Positions 1-11,239 of a DNA stretch of 64,000 nucleotides are shown here, in pieces. How positions within the stretch are numbered: the first letter of the stretch is position 1; each line of letters begins with the position of its first letter. The translations under genes were made by a program, and so were the position numbers. This DNA comes from Atrina japonica (Eukaryota > Mollusca > Bivalvia > Pterioida > Pinnidae), in contig BROG01000472.1 in NCBI GenBank assembly GCA_030159075.1, positions 496,001 through 560,000 of the forward strand. Reading direction: 5' to 3'. The notes beneath the pieces are model-generated. The model worked only from the letters and a program-made list of their open reading frames with translations, was not told the DNA's origin and did not search any database.

Positions 1-110
1 CTCCCCCCATGGCACCTGATCCCACCTCTTGTTTTCCAGAGGTCCGTGATTGTCCATTTTACCAGATTTGTATCTATATCCTGGACATCCTAAAGATTTA
101 TACTTTGGTA
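1..110 (+). mobile_element. PLE 3' tail fragment
   Basis: This non-coding tail, with the phrase 'catggcacctgatcccacct', recurs at 10180-10290 in the same orientation and at about 4855-4985 inverted. The 4855-4985 copy lies directly downstream of the Penelope-like reverse-transcriptase relic on the minus strand, so the fragment is read as the 3' non-coding end of the same family, cut off by the window edge. Confidence 0.6.
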
Positions 111-279
111 TCTGATATTTTCATATAGCATTCATATTTTTAGATACGTGTGTAATATAGTTACATGTATGATATTTACAATAAAAATCGAAACTTTTTT
201 ATATGTATAATTATAACTTTTATGATATCTGTTTATAGTACAGAAGTTATACATTAATATGTTACTGGACTTCCTCATA

Positions 280-606
280 TTAAGCTGCAATTTGCCTTTT
301 GTACTTTTTTAGGATATTATCCACCAATGACGCAGTGTCTCTCAATAAAACGATATTCCACATGTACCTTGATGTATGACTCATGGTTCTGTACTTTTCT
401 GGTATATATGATTCACTTACAAGGGACTGCAGCGAGGTGCCATTCCCAATTATAACATACAATTCACATAGGTAATCCAGCGCCAATTGTTCTATACTTG
501 ACGTCATGTTTTTAAATTCATTCGTTGATTCTGTAGTTCGCATCAGCTCTAAATAGATCAAGGCTATTGATATTTTTCTATAATCTTCCACAAACATTTG
601 ATTCAC
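280..606 (-). CDS. Last coding exon of a helix-rich host protein (cytokine-like candidate)
   Basis: The open frame begins right after a good acceptor on the minus strand (pyrimidine-rich, ending TTTCACAG) at 606/607 and runs 108 codons to TAA at 282-280. The first codon is GTG, so this is an exon and not a full ORF. Sequence pattern predicts three amphipathic helices: about residues 5-26, 32-52 (with NMTSSIEQLALDYLCELYVI) and 72-105 (PEKYRTMSHTSRYMWNIVLL onward, basic end). It splices in phase 0 and in order with exons at 7880-7981 and 11006-11227. The family is not recognised from sequence. Helix layout, phase-0 introns and a large final exon resemble the CNTF/cardiotrophin group of four-helix cytokines, but that is inference only. 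No canonical AATAAA was found soon after the stop. Confidence 0.6.
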   Translation of the reverse strand: MNQMFVEDYRKISIALIYLELMRTTESTNEFKNMTSSIEQLALDYLCELYVIIGNGTSLQSLVSESYIPEKYRTMSHTSRYMWNIVLLRDTASLVDNILKKYKRQIAA

Positions 607-820
607 CTGTGAAATTAAAATGAAATATTACGAATTACTGCAAACAAATATGGCTGATATGAATGACATAAAACAATGGCAACAATGATAGAATTTGCAA
701 CAACAACAACATCATCATCATCATAATCATAATCATCATCATCATCATTATCATCATATTTATCATAATAATTGTTTAGAGTTTTGTTCATTTTGTTTTA
801 TTTTAAGTTTTTGTTGTTCG

Positions 821-1093
821 ACCTTAGTTGACACGGGGACAGATATATCTATAATATCTACTGAATTTTTCAATAAAGCGAAATTGCACAATGAATTCAA
901 ATTAGAACATGCAACAATGCTCATCAAAGGTATAACAGGCACTCGTATTAAAGTCGATGGCAAAGCGACGCTCAAAATTCAAATTGGCAGATTGGAACGT
1001 TACCACTTATTTTTCGTAGCAGAAAACGTCGGTCAAACTATCATTTTGTGTTTAGATTTTTCTCAGAAAACAAGATGCGAATATAGAATTTGA
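821..1093 (+). pseudogene. Gypsy aspartic protease fragment
   Basis: The open stretch holds the retropepsin active-site triad in VDTGTDISII and continues for roughly one protease domain, ending at a stop after CEYRI. The following frame (1255-1491) continues the linker between protease and reverse transcriptase. The upstream His-rich start (CAT repeats at 707-760) is low-complexity and not part of the protease. Confidence 0.75.
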
Positions 1094-3364
1094 CACTGGG
1101 TTGTTAAACCTACAATAGGGGATGGCCGAAGTAACGTTCTGTCCGAGAGGCGAAAACTACATAATTATGCTTAGTTTCCTTAGTACAAGATGTTATATTA
1201 CCTGCTAGATCAGAAGTAATTTTAAATGTACAACCAAAGCAAAACACAAAAATCTTGTCAAAATTAGGAATAATTGAAATGAACCACGCTTTAATGGGAT
1301 CACATTCGGTTATAGGAGTTACTTGTTTAGTTCACATGAAAAATAAATTAGCTGTTGTCAGGGTCCTAAATCCCACAAATACACATGTAAAATTGCAGAA
1401 AAATTTAACCTTAGGGAACATTTTGGAGGTACAAAACAAAACATCACAACAAGATGAACAAAGCAATCGCAAATTCTATTTCTTCAATTGAAATAAAAGA
1501 GTTAGAAACTGCAAATGGATTAGGAATCGACTTAACAGAATAGAAATTGTCAGTAGAGGAAAAACTCAGATTATTGAAATTTTTAGGCCGAAATCGTGAA
1601 GTATTTGCGTAAGACCTATCAGAATTAGGTTGTAGTGATTTATCACCACATACAATCGACACCGAGGACGCGACACCCGTGAAACAAAGAATGTATCGTG
1701 CATCTCCACTGGCAAAAACGGAAATTTCTCGGCAAATAAAAGAACAACTTGAGAATAATATAAAAAAAAAAACGTCCGTTAGTGAGTGGGCGAGTCCGGT
1801 AGTTCTCGTTAAAGAAAAGGATAATATCGGTTTGCCGTCGATTACAGAAAACTAAACGCAGTATCTAAACCTCAAAATGACCCCTTACCGCTAATGGAGG
1901 ACATACTTGACACACTCGGTGAGAGGTAAAGCCAAAATATTCAATTAATGAGATATGTTCTCGGGTATTGACGATTCAAATTAGACCCTAAAACTAAAGG
2001 GAAAACTGCATTTATCTGTCACACGAGGGACTCTATCAATATAAATGTATTACCTTCTGTCCCCAAGGTAGTTCCAGAGCGTTTATGTCGGTCATGTTTT
2101 ACGCGATCTCAACTTGAAATTCTGATATTTTCTAAGAATTTTGACGAGCACATTGAAAATTTATGAAAAATATTTCAAAAATAAATTCTGCGAAGAAAAC
2201 TTACATTTGAACCGTAAAAATGTAGAAGTAAAATATTTAGGTCACATTGTATATAAAGATGGTATCGCGGTTGACACATCTAAAACGCAAGCAGTGAGAC
2301 CATTTCCTCGCTCAAAGACTGATGTTAGGGCAATTTTATGTCTCGCAAATTATCATTACAAAGGATTGCACTGAACAAACTTTTAAGTCAAGGTAGCAAA
2401 TTTGTATAAACAAAATCACGTGAAAAAGCTTTCAATGATCTGAAAGAACATCTTACAACCGCACCTATACTAGCTTTTCCCGACTTTGACAAAGAATTTT
2501 GTATACACTGACGCGTCCGGATTCTCGATATCCTACATCCTAGGTAAGAAAGATTCGCATGCTAGAGAAACAATCGTAGCATATGGTGGAAGAACCTTGC
2601 GACCGCCAAACAAAAATGGTCAATTTCAGAACCCGAATGTTTAGCTTTAGTAGAGGGGGTAAATATTTCCGCATATATTTAGCTGACAAGAAATTCCAGA
2701 TTTTTACAAATCACAGTGCTCTCACATTTGTAAAGAACTTAAACGAGGTGGAAACTTCAGATCGCTTAGCACATGGGCTATTTTCCTAAAAGGCTATCAA
2801 TTTGATATCGCTCATAAAAAGGCAAAAGCACATTCAACGCGGACGCTCTTAGTCGACGCTTACATACTGATAAAAAGAAATAACCAGTATACACAGAGAT
2901 GTGAACGTGCAAAACGCCAGAGTTCAAACAAAAACGATATTTACAGATTATGATCCTTTTGCTAGTATTGCAGAAATCACCAAAGTATCACAACAAGAAA
3001 TCATAGCACAACAACGGAATGACCCCGATTTCCAAGATATATTTAGATATAACGACAATCGCCAGTTACCCGACTCAAATCAAAACGTCTGGTAAGTCGT
3101 AACCGAATTAAAGTACAAAAAGCAACCACCAGTGAATAAGATAAATGACGAAGTCTTCATTGATACAAAGAGAAAGCTGTAAGTCTAACACCAAGATATG
3201 TTCAGATGATATTGAGCTGAAATCTCCTCAGCACGCTGACCGTATGAAATTGTACCATGATCCAGAGCGGCGGCCAACAAATCTTGTTGATCCTCCTATA
3301 GAAAATCCGACAGACAATGATAGCGAGTTCGAGTGATTTCAAACTGACGCTCCAGAATCCGAGA

Positions 3365-3515
3365 CTGAAAATGAGAACGAAACTTACATCGTAGAGAAAA
3401 TTTTGCGTCACAAACGAATAGATGGTATCAGGCAGCTCCGTATTAAATGGCAGGGGTATCCCAGTCGTGACAATACATGGGAACCTGAACATGACTTACC
3501 AAAAGACGTGATATA
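3365..3515 (+). pseudogene. Integrase C-terminal chromodomain
   Basis: This frame reads ENETYIVEKILRHKRIDG, then LRIKWQGYPSRDNTWEPE, ending DLPKDVI and a stop. The aromatic and acidic positions (Y at the start, W of IKW, W of TWEPE) are those of chromodomains at the end of chromovirus integrases, which target insertion by binding modified histone tails. It is preceded by an acidic linker and not by a catalytic core, so it is an orphan end. Confidence 0.75.
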
Positions 3516-3529
3516 AGAATATTTTGCAG

Positions 3530-4840
3530 ATATATAAAGATAACGAAGAAATAAATCATTTATTGATAAAAGATACCAAACACTCTTGCATTTGACAAAA
3601 ATTAGATTTATATAAGGCCTATTTACAAATAGTTAGGATCTCAAAATACATGAACTGAAATGGCAGGCGAGCACGATTAGAGTGCAGACTCGTCACCCAC
3701 ATTTTAACCATGCTAAGTCTATAGGTCGGGGAAGTGACTAGTGTAACACTATGAGGTTCGGGAGGAAATACTTATATTCAAATATTAACTTGTAAATATA
3801 GATATAAACAGATAATAACATTGGTGTGCCCTGATATAAAATATAACATGCACTACATACATTGTATGTGAGAAATGTGGGCAGGAATTAATTACATAAT
3901 GAAATTTATGTTTCGGACAAACAAGTTACCAACACATTTTAATCAAATTTAATGATAAGGGTTAAATATGAATGTAGAAATTGATTTTTATATATTGTTT
4001 AAGCAACAAGGTTACATAGATCATTATCTGTCAATGTCATCCTTGGTACACAAATTTCGGCATTTTCGATTTTAATGTTAAATAATATAACGTACTAAAA
4101 CTGCACTATTTAAGATGGTGTCAAAAGGTTACAAAAGGTGAAAGTTTGACAGATTTTGATGGGTACAGCACCCGTATTTCTCTGGTTTTTTTCAGTTACA
4201 AAGCGGGAGAAGCGTCTAGAACTATACGATCACGAGCTGAGTTATTGATTCCTTGTGGGTTACACGAGCCCTACCTTGAACACGAGCCCTACCAAAAACT
4301 TATATCAGCTTCCGTCGTCATTAATTTATTATATCTTGGGAGAAGTAATAAAATACAATGTTTATAAGTAAATAAGAAAACGAGTGAAAGGAAAATTTAT
4401 CCCAAATTCAATACAAATGCCATACACTTTAATTACATTTTAGGAAGGTAACCATTTAGAATTAAATAATTAAAAAATAAGACATGTAGTCTAGTAAATA
4501 TGTGAACTAACTAAGTCACTTTTTTACATTTACATTGTACCAAATCGCGAACAGACGTGGAACTCGGTTATCACCTACACAGGTAAGTAAAAGACATGAG
4601 GCAGAATCCCTCTTTAAATACTAGTATTTTATTTAAAATTGCGAACTAAATGATTATTTGTTGCCCAGCGATAAAAATCAACGACATTGATGTTACATGT
4701 TCACACTTGTTTACATCTACATCTTTATTCTGAGATTCATTGTGTGTTGAAATAAGTGTTTCACTGGGTACAGGTGTTTACATATGCGTGAATCTGCGTA
4801 TCGGGTTATTCAAGCCAGAAGAAACGGAGAAGTATAAAAC
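3530..4840. other. No gene; possible gypsy LTR remnant
   Basis: AT-rich sequence with no convincing frame. A purine-rich stretch (GGTCGGGGAAG at about 3726) is followed shortly by TGTAACAC at 3742, which resembles a polypurine tract followed by an LTR start, but no second LTR copy is visible upstream of the gypsy relic, so the assignment is weak. Confidence 0.25.
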
Positions 4841-6855
4841 ATCTCAAACAAAAAGCATAAATCTTAAGGATGTCCAAAGTATAAATCTTAAGGATGTCCA
4901 GGACATAGATACAAACCCGGCAAAAATGGAAAAACACCGACCTCTGGAAAACAAGAGGTGGGATCAGGTGCCATGGAGGAGTAAGCACCCCCTGTAGACC
5001 GGTCACACCCGTCGTGAGTCCACAGTCAAGTCCAAATATAATAAGTGAGGAACGAATTCTCGTCACAATTGGTACAGGCGTCTCAACAACCGCCAACGAA
5101 AAGGCAACTCAACATTTCACCCAGTTAAACAGAGTAATCGAAAACAAGTTTATTATTTGCGGAACGTTAACAACAAACGCGGTTTTCGATATCCCTGTGT
5201 CAATAATTTGTCAGTGAGCAGTTTACATCTGTATATGAACTGTTCATATGTTGAGCTGGCATATTGGATCATTTGTGAAATATAAACTCCATATGCGGGT
5301 GACTGTGGGATGTTACTACTTAAATGTGGAAAATTTACTATGGGAAAGCCGAAATCGTCGCGATTGTTGTATATCTTAGTTGCAAATTCCCCGTCTGTGT
5401 CTATAGTAAGTAAAATGTCTAAGTATGAAGCGTGTGTGCTTGATTCTGTTGTATCTTAAATTTCTAGTTCGCTGGAATATATCGCATTGACATATGTATG
5501 AAAATTGTCATTATTAATTGACAAAACGTCGTCGAAATATCTAAATGTCAAATTGAAGGACCCCGCTACCTTTTCCTTCTTTTGATTCAGCAGTTTCTAA
5601 ATGCAGTCTGCTTCGTATGAATAAAGGAACAGGTCGGCCAATAAAGGGGCACAATTGGCTCCAATAGGAATGCCGACAGTTTGTTTAAAGACCACGTCTA
5701 CGAACATTACAAATATATTGTCTATTAGATATTCCAGCATTTTTTTTATATCAACTGCAGTGTATTTATATGTAGAATCAGAGTGGTGTTTGACAAAATA
5801 AGCATCATAGCCAATCACTAGATATTGAATCTTTCGGGTATTACCTTTAGTGAAAAAACATTTGTCTATAATGCTAAAAAGTCTTTCTTCTAAATTTTAA
5901 TGTGGAATAGTTGTGTAAAAAGTAGAGAAGTCGTATGTTTTAATACTGTGAATTTCAGAACAAGTGTGTGCCTTTCTTAAAGTTGTGGAGAATCCAGAAG
6001 TATCCACATCTGATTTACACCGCTTCTGGAATAAGCAACTGTACAATATTGCTGACGTTTCTCCTTAACGGCTGTCATATCTTGGAGTAAAGATAAAGGT
6101 TTGTTAGAACATTTGCTGGATCCTGCTATGTACCTCTGTTTACATGGGTTTTATGAAGTTTAGGTATCCAATATAAATAGCTCAAAATCAGTATCGGTTG
6201 TAGGTACATCAATATAGCGTAATACGGACACATGATTTAGAAGGACCTCGTCCTTTGAAAGTGAGCTACGTGTGTATGTAGGATTACCAGAATTCGTATT
6301 AAACCCTAGGTCTCCTAATAAACAATTAAAGTAATGTGTCTTGCAAATAAAAATTATATTATTTTAGGCTTTGTCATCTGGGACCAGTACACATTGGTAA
6401 TGTAATCTATCCAGTTCAGTTACTACTTCTGGATCACTAAATACAGAGGGATAACGTGTGTTCATAGTTCTTTCAAGTTTTCGAATACGAGATTTTATCA
6501 ACAATTGTACAGGTTTTAGCCATTCAGACAAAGTGTCTTCATGTTTCGCCCATCGTCTGGCATAATCTGCGACAGAATTCATAACTAAACTGAAATTCTG
6601 GCGCCATTTAAAGGAACGGTATTTAGAACCTCTTAAAATAAGATTTTTGAGGTTTTCATTTTCAACAATAGAAACGTACTCGGTGATTACATACCCGATA
6701 GGATTATATTTGAAGGGATATGATGCACATGGACATGTGACGGTGTTGTGCTGAAAATGGTTCATGTCTAGGCACTGCAAAACCCGTTTGTTATTGTATA
6801 GCTTGGATGCGATGCTAGATGTATAGCTATATGAAATGCAAGGCGTGGTCTCCAA
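4840..6855 (-). mobile_element. Penelope-like (PLE) reverse-transcriptase relic
   Basis: Reading right to left, 6855-6364 gives 163 codons of the N-terminal region (SVADYARRWAKHEDTLSEWL, then RTMNTRYPSVF and VPDDKA), and 5818-5597 gives the RT palm segment with VGIPIGANCAPLLADLFLYS, followed by broken frames to about 5220 and a non-coding tail to 4840. The GIPxGxNxAPxxAxL motif is typical of the PLE-type reverse transcriptases abundant in molluscs and corals. Stops and frameshifts lie between the two blocks, so it cannot be active. No GIY-YIG endonuclease was seen. Related pieces are at 1-110, 9765-10300 and 55200-56040. Confidence 0.75.
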
Positions 6856-6859
6856 TTTA

Positions 6860-7344
6860 TAATATGGCGGAACACATTACTGAACTTTTTTGTGATTTAG
6901 AACATTGCTAATGTTTAAACGTCTATACCTTTATTTGTAAATTTAAGTTTTAGGAAAAGCCGTTTCTGTTCAGAACAGTCATCGTTTGTAACGCGTGTAG
7001 GCTTAAATAATCTGTGATAAACAATGTCTATTATAATGGAAATGAAACAAATAGATTATCTCATTTGAAATGATGATAAAAGCAAACAAACAACCATGTG
7101 TACAACTTACAGATTATGACATTACCCAGTATGTGAATTTCACATCCTGTAACACATTTCATAGATTTCAATTATTTACCTTATAACATGAGTGTATATG
7201 TGTTGATAGTGCATAGAACCTGTATACCAATTGATAAGCTTTTGTATTGAATTTACGTATCAAAGCAAGTCATATATCAATTATTATTTCATATTTAGCT
7301 TCATCTACCTTGTAAATAGAACGTTTGTCAATTTACCACATTGA

Positions 7345-7345
<1 letters not shown>
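6860..7345. other. Intronic sequence, nothing recognised
   Basis: AT-rich, no supported frame, no repeat family recognised. It separates the PLE relic from the (AT)n tract within an intron of the helix-rich gene. Confidence 0.4.
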
Positions 7346-7348
<3 letters not shown>

Positions 7349-7423
<75 letters not shown>

Positions 7424-7428
7424 TATAC
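7349..7428. repeat. (AT)n microsatellite
   Basis: About 35-40 uninterrupted AT units. One of five similar tracts in the window (also 8421-8480, 13573-13655, 47541-47622, 51834-51872). Confidence 0.95.
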
Positions 7429-7431
7429 AGG

Positions 7432-7630
7432 TTGAAAGACACAAAAGACACAGAAACAGACAGACAGAGAAACAGAGACAGACAAAAACAGATAGAGAGA
7501 CATACAGACAGACAGACACACTGAGACAGACACAGACAGAGGCAAAGACACAAAGAAAAAGACATAGATAAACAGAAAAAGACAGAGAGACAGACAGATA
7601 GACACAGAAACAGACAGGCACAGACAAAAT
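7432..7630. repeat. Imperfect (GACA)n tract
   Basis: About 200 bases of degenerate GACA/AGAC units (e.g. ACAGACAGACAGACACA). It ends exactly where the SINE 3' part begins (about 7630), so it may have grown from the SINE tail. Confidence 0.85.
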
Positions 7631-7800
7631 ACCGGTGAAGGGCTTAAAATCTTGGCCTATGCTCGGCACTTACGTCCACTTAACAGTGAGTGTTCTTTAA
7701 CATGCTGACAATTACTGTGATACGGGACCTCTGTTATTTACCATCTCCTTCGAAGGACAGGAAACCGACCCATCGCCGATTGGACAAAATGCTCGTGGTT
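7630..7800 (-). mobile_element. tRNA-derived SINE, 5'-truncated or decayed copy
   Basis: Contains the same body as the 9495-9749 copy (ACCGGTGAAGGGCTTAAAAT, then CTCGGCACTTACG and GAAGGACAGGAAACCGACC), in minus orientation, but the tRNA-like head past about 7795 is missing or unrecognisable. Confidence 0.75.
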
Positions 7801-7879
7801 TATTCAGAGAGAAAACAATTCGATGACATGAATATTTGACAATATCATTCGTCATTTAAAACAATGCAAAGCAATTTAC

Positions 7880-7981
7880 CTGTATATTTTCCTCACTGCT
7901 GCTTTTTGGAAACAATGTCAGTGGTGGTTGATTGGTCAATGATTTCAGAAGATCCGAGTCATTTTGTACTCGTTGAGAAAT
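7880..7981 (-). CDS. Internal coding exon (34 codons) of the helix-rich host gene
   Basis: On the minus strand this 102-base block is open throughout, preceded by an acceptor (TTTGTATATCAG) and followed by a donor (CAG|GTAAATT). Both boundaries are phase 0 and the length is a multiple of three. The translation contains NDSDLLKSLTNQPP and ends in a Ser/Glu-rich linker (SSSEENIQ). Placed between the 11006-11227 and 280-606 exons it gives a continuous frame, with the linker lying where an A-B loop would be if the protein is a four-helix bundle. It is too short for a normal ORF screen; the paired splice signals are the main evidence. Confidence 0.55.
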
Positions 7982-8533
<552 letters not shown>

Positions 8534-8539
8534 TAATAA

Positions 8540-9490
8540 TGACAAAACTTAGTTTTAAAAATAGTCAACTATTTGGAAGTGAGAAATAGTTCACTATATA
8601 TTGTAATCTGTGTAAATGTTTTAATTTTCAATGATTTATTGTCTGTATTGTTCGTGTGTTGGAATTTTATTTACAAATATGTCAAACTATTTATGCATTT
8701 ACTATCTATGTTTTGTTTATTGATTCTTCCTTGTACAGAATTAAAATTATTAGATTTACAGTGAGTCAGTTACTTGGTCCCTGTTTCTCTGAAACCGGTT
8801 TGTTTTGGTATTGCATAATAGCTTTACGGAATTCCTGCTTGAAAACGGCATTTACAGTATAATTTTAGATATTTGTATTCAACTTCAATGTCTGATCATA
8901 ATTCAAATCTAAGTTAAGTATAATCCGCCGTTAGCTTTCAACTTGTTATGGGAAAACAGAAGGTACAATCACAAACTATACACTGAGGCCATTTGTAATA
9001 CAACTATAATTCTCTAAGATGATAAGCGTTTCTTGATAGACTCCTTTATATATACCTTGACTCATGGCGACTAAAAACCAAGGCATTTGCTATCTTTGTG
9101 TGAGGCAATGCACTTTGTAAGCATTAGTAATTTAAAATAGTAAAACAAAACATGCATTGTTGAATATTATCAAAATACAATAGTAATAGTTTTTAAAAGT
9201 AGGCGAAAAAATAACTTAAGACGATAGTTTCTGTCAATAAACATCATTTGAGCTCGAATTAAATATAAATCTACAAGTCTATTGTAAATATGTAATTTAT
9301 ACATGGTTGTAGAATTTATAAAAAATATGTTAATTACATAAATATAGGGACATAATAGTACACATCCATAATAATTTTATTTATTCATTATTTCATTTAT
9401 ATTTTTTCTTGACTTTTCTTTATTATATACAATTTTTCCCTTTTTTTAACTTATTTCATAAAACTTTTTTTACTTAACTTACTATAGATT
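8540..9490. other. AT-rich intronic sequence
   Basis: Short frames at 8573-8862 lack a family match, splice support or domain. No repeats were recognised. Confidence 0.35.
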
Positions 9491-9494
9491 TTGT

Positions 9495-9749
9495 TTGTTT
9501 ATTGAATCTTTCATTCATATGGACACGTCACCAAATGCCGGTAAAGGGCTTAAAATTTTGGCATATGCTCGGCACTTACGGCCATTGGGCAGTGAGGGTT
9601 TTTAATCGTGCCGACACCAACTTGACACGGGACCTCGATTTTTACTGTCTCATCCGAAGGACAGGAAACCAACCTGCCGCCGGCTGGACTTGAACTCACG
9701 ACCTTACGATCACGAGTCGAGGGCGCTACCGACTGAGCGAGGTCGGCTC
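9495..9749 (-). mobile_element. Full-length tRNA-derived SINE
   Basis: On the minus strand the element opens with a tRNA-like head: A-box-like GCTCAGTCGGTAGCGCC and B-box GTGAGTTCAAGTCCAG. It is followed by a body (GGCAGGTTGGTTTCCTGTCC) and 3' part (TTTACCGGCATTTGGTGACG). The copy at 35360-35561 has the same modules in plus orientation. Internal RNA polymerase III promoters and copy number support a SINE mobilised by a LINE. Confidence 0.85.
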
Positions 9750-9764
9750 TAACTTACTGTAGGC

Positions 9765-10300
9765 ACAGACGGGAAATTAACAACTAAGGCTATATGACAA
9801 CCGCGTCGTTAATTTTCCACATTTATGTAGTAATATCCCACAATCACCTACATATGGAGTTTATATTTCACGAATGATCCTGTATTCCGGTCATGTTCAA
9901 CATATGAACATTTATATGCAGAGGTAAACTACTCTCTAATAAATTATTGACACAGGGATATCGAAAACCGCCTTTGAAGTCAACGTTCCGCAAATTTTAC
10001 AGTCGGTATAATAATTTTGTTTTCGATTACTCTATTTAACTGGTGAAATGTTGAATTGCCTTTTCGTTGCGGTTGTTGAGACGTCTGTACCAATTATGAC
10101 AAGAATTCGTCCCTCATGTATTTTATTTTAATTTAACTGTGGACTCACGGCGGATGTGAACGGTCGACAGGGGATGCTTACTCCTCCATGGCACCTGATC
10201 CCACCTCTTGATTTCAAGAGGTCCGTGTTTGTCCATTTTTTTACCAGATTTGTACCAATATCCTGGACATCCTAGTGATTTATATCTAGGTATACTAGGT
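9765..10300 (+). mobile_element. PLE 3' part, inverted relative to the 4840-6855 copy
   Basis: The reverse complement of this block matches 4855-5400 almost continuously, including CATATGGAGTTTATATTTCA, GTTGTTGAGACGTCTG and the ATGGCACCTGATCCCACC tail. No complete coding frame remains. It sits in the intron between the host exons at 7981 and 11006. Confidence 0.7.
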
Positions 10301-10910
10301 GGATATGTGCGTCTATTCAACCGGAACAAAACGCATCTCCGCAAATATTGTCTCCCTAAAGTAAATTGCATCATCACTTTGATATATGGTATATTATATA
10401 AAGTTCTGTTGATTGAAATCAGTCTACAATTGTTCATTTTGAAAAAAAGAATCGATGAACCAATGTCTTATCCATTGAGATACAGTTTCTCTAAAAACAT
10501 TGAGAAAATGAAACAAATGTGAGTATTAAAAAGTGTTTAACTCGAATCTTAAATATACACATGATGTCAGCTCTGACTAAAGTTGTAGAATGCACCATGA
10601 ATGGTTCCACTACGATACCAGTTCGTGATTACATGGTATTTTGGTGACATGCTGGTATTTGGGTAGTCCGATCATACCGTCAACATAATGAATAATGATG
10701 AGCTATATCTCAATCAAGCAATCATTGTAGAAATTAGGAATGCAGAATATTAATGTAAAATTCATACCCTTCACTAACACCTCGCGATTCAAAGATGTGA
10801 TCCTTAGCTACCTAGATAAAAATGGTCGTGAAAGTTGTTTACGATTTCAAAATTAATCATATAATCTTACGTTGGTTTTATACTTAAACATAATGGCTAA
10901 TGATTCTATA

Positions 10911-10912
<2 letters not shown>

Positions 10913-10964
<52 letters not shown>
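10913..10964. repeat. (GT)n microsatellite
   Basis: About 24 GT units, about 40 bases downstream of the 11006 exon donor on the minus strand (there read as CA repeats). Confidence 0.95.
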
Positions 10965-11005
10965 TTGATTTGTTCATCAAAATTTCTTAATATAATAATA
11001 CTTAC

Positions 11006-11227
11006 GGATATGTTCATCATATTGCTCACAGCTTCATGCAGATTTTCCAATCGAATAATCATGGATGCTATTTTGGAAGAAACAGAAATGTTTTGATGTG
11101 GTATATGTAGCATATCTCCAGCTCGTGGTTTACTACCTGCACAAGGTTCCCTCCACGCTGCGATGTTTTTACGATGTCTAATTGGTGGTGGTGTTTGTGT
11201 GCATGCTCGATGTACAGCAAGCATCAT
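11006..11227 (-). CDS. First recognisable coding exon of the helix-rich host gene
   Basis: Starting at the tandem ATGs at 11227/11224, 74 codons run to an excellent donor (ATATCC|GTAAGTATT) at 11006/11005, phase 0. The start is basic and proline-rich (TQTPPPIRHRK) with no obvious signal peptide, followed by a strongly amphipathic segment (SKIASMIIRLENLHEAVSNM, about residues 51-70) that could be the first helix. An acceptor-like CTTTAACAG lies just upstream at about 11236, so an earlier exon, possibly carrying a signal peptide, may exist beyond it. A GT/CA microsatellite sits in the intron immediately downstream. Joined with the other two exons the protein is 216 residues. Confidence 0.5.
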
Positions 11228-11239
11228 GGTCAAAACTGT

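Larger units (their letters stand above)
815..3520 (+). mobile_element. Degraded Ty3/gypsy (chromodomain) retrotransposon
   Basis: Successive broken frames keep the pol order: aspartic protease (active-site LVDTGTDISII near 824-856), reverse transcriptase (about 1590-2390, with pieces such as SEWASPVVLVKEK, PLPLMEDILDTLG and VKYLGHIVYKDG), RNase H (about 2400-2880, with FCIHTDASGFSISYILG and TNHSALTFVKNLNE) and, at 3365-3515, a chromodomain. Many stops and frame changes make it a pseudogene. The integrase zinc finger and catalytic core expected between RNase H and the chromodomain are not visible; the sequence jumps from about 3095 to the chromodomain tail, suggesting an internal deletion. 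It lies in the second intron of the host gene. Confidence 0.85.

Noticed and set aside
7305..7669. Three overlapping minus frames rich in Leu/Ser/Val/Cys
   Set aside because: They translate the (AT)n and (GACA)n tracts in three frames at once.
9502..9693. Frame with IWTRHQMPVKGLKFWHMLGT
   Set aside because: It lies wholly within the SINE at 9495-9749, and the equivalent phrase appears at 35356-35553 in the other SINE copy.
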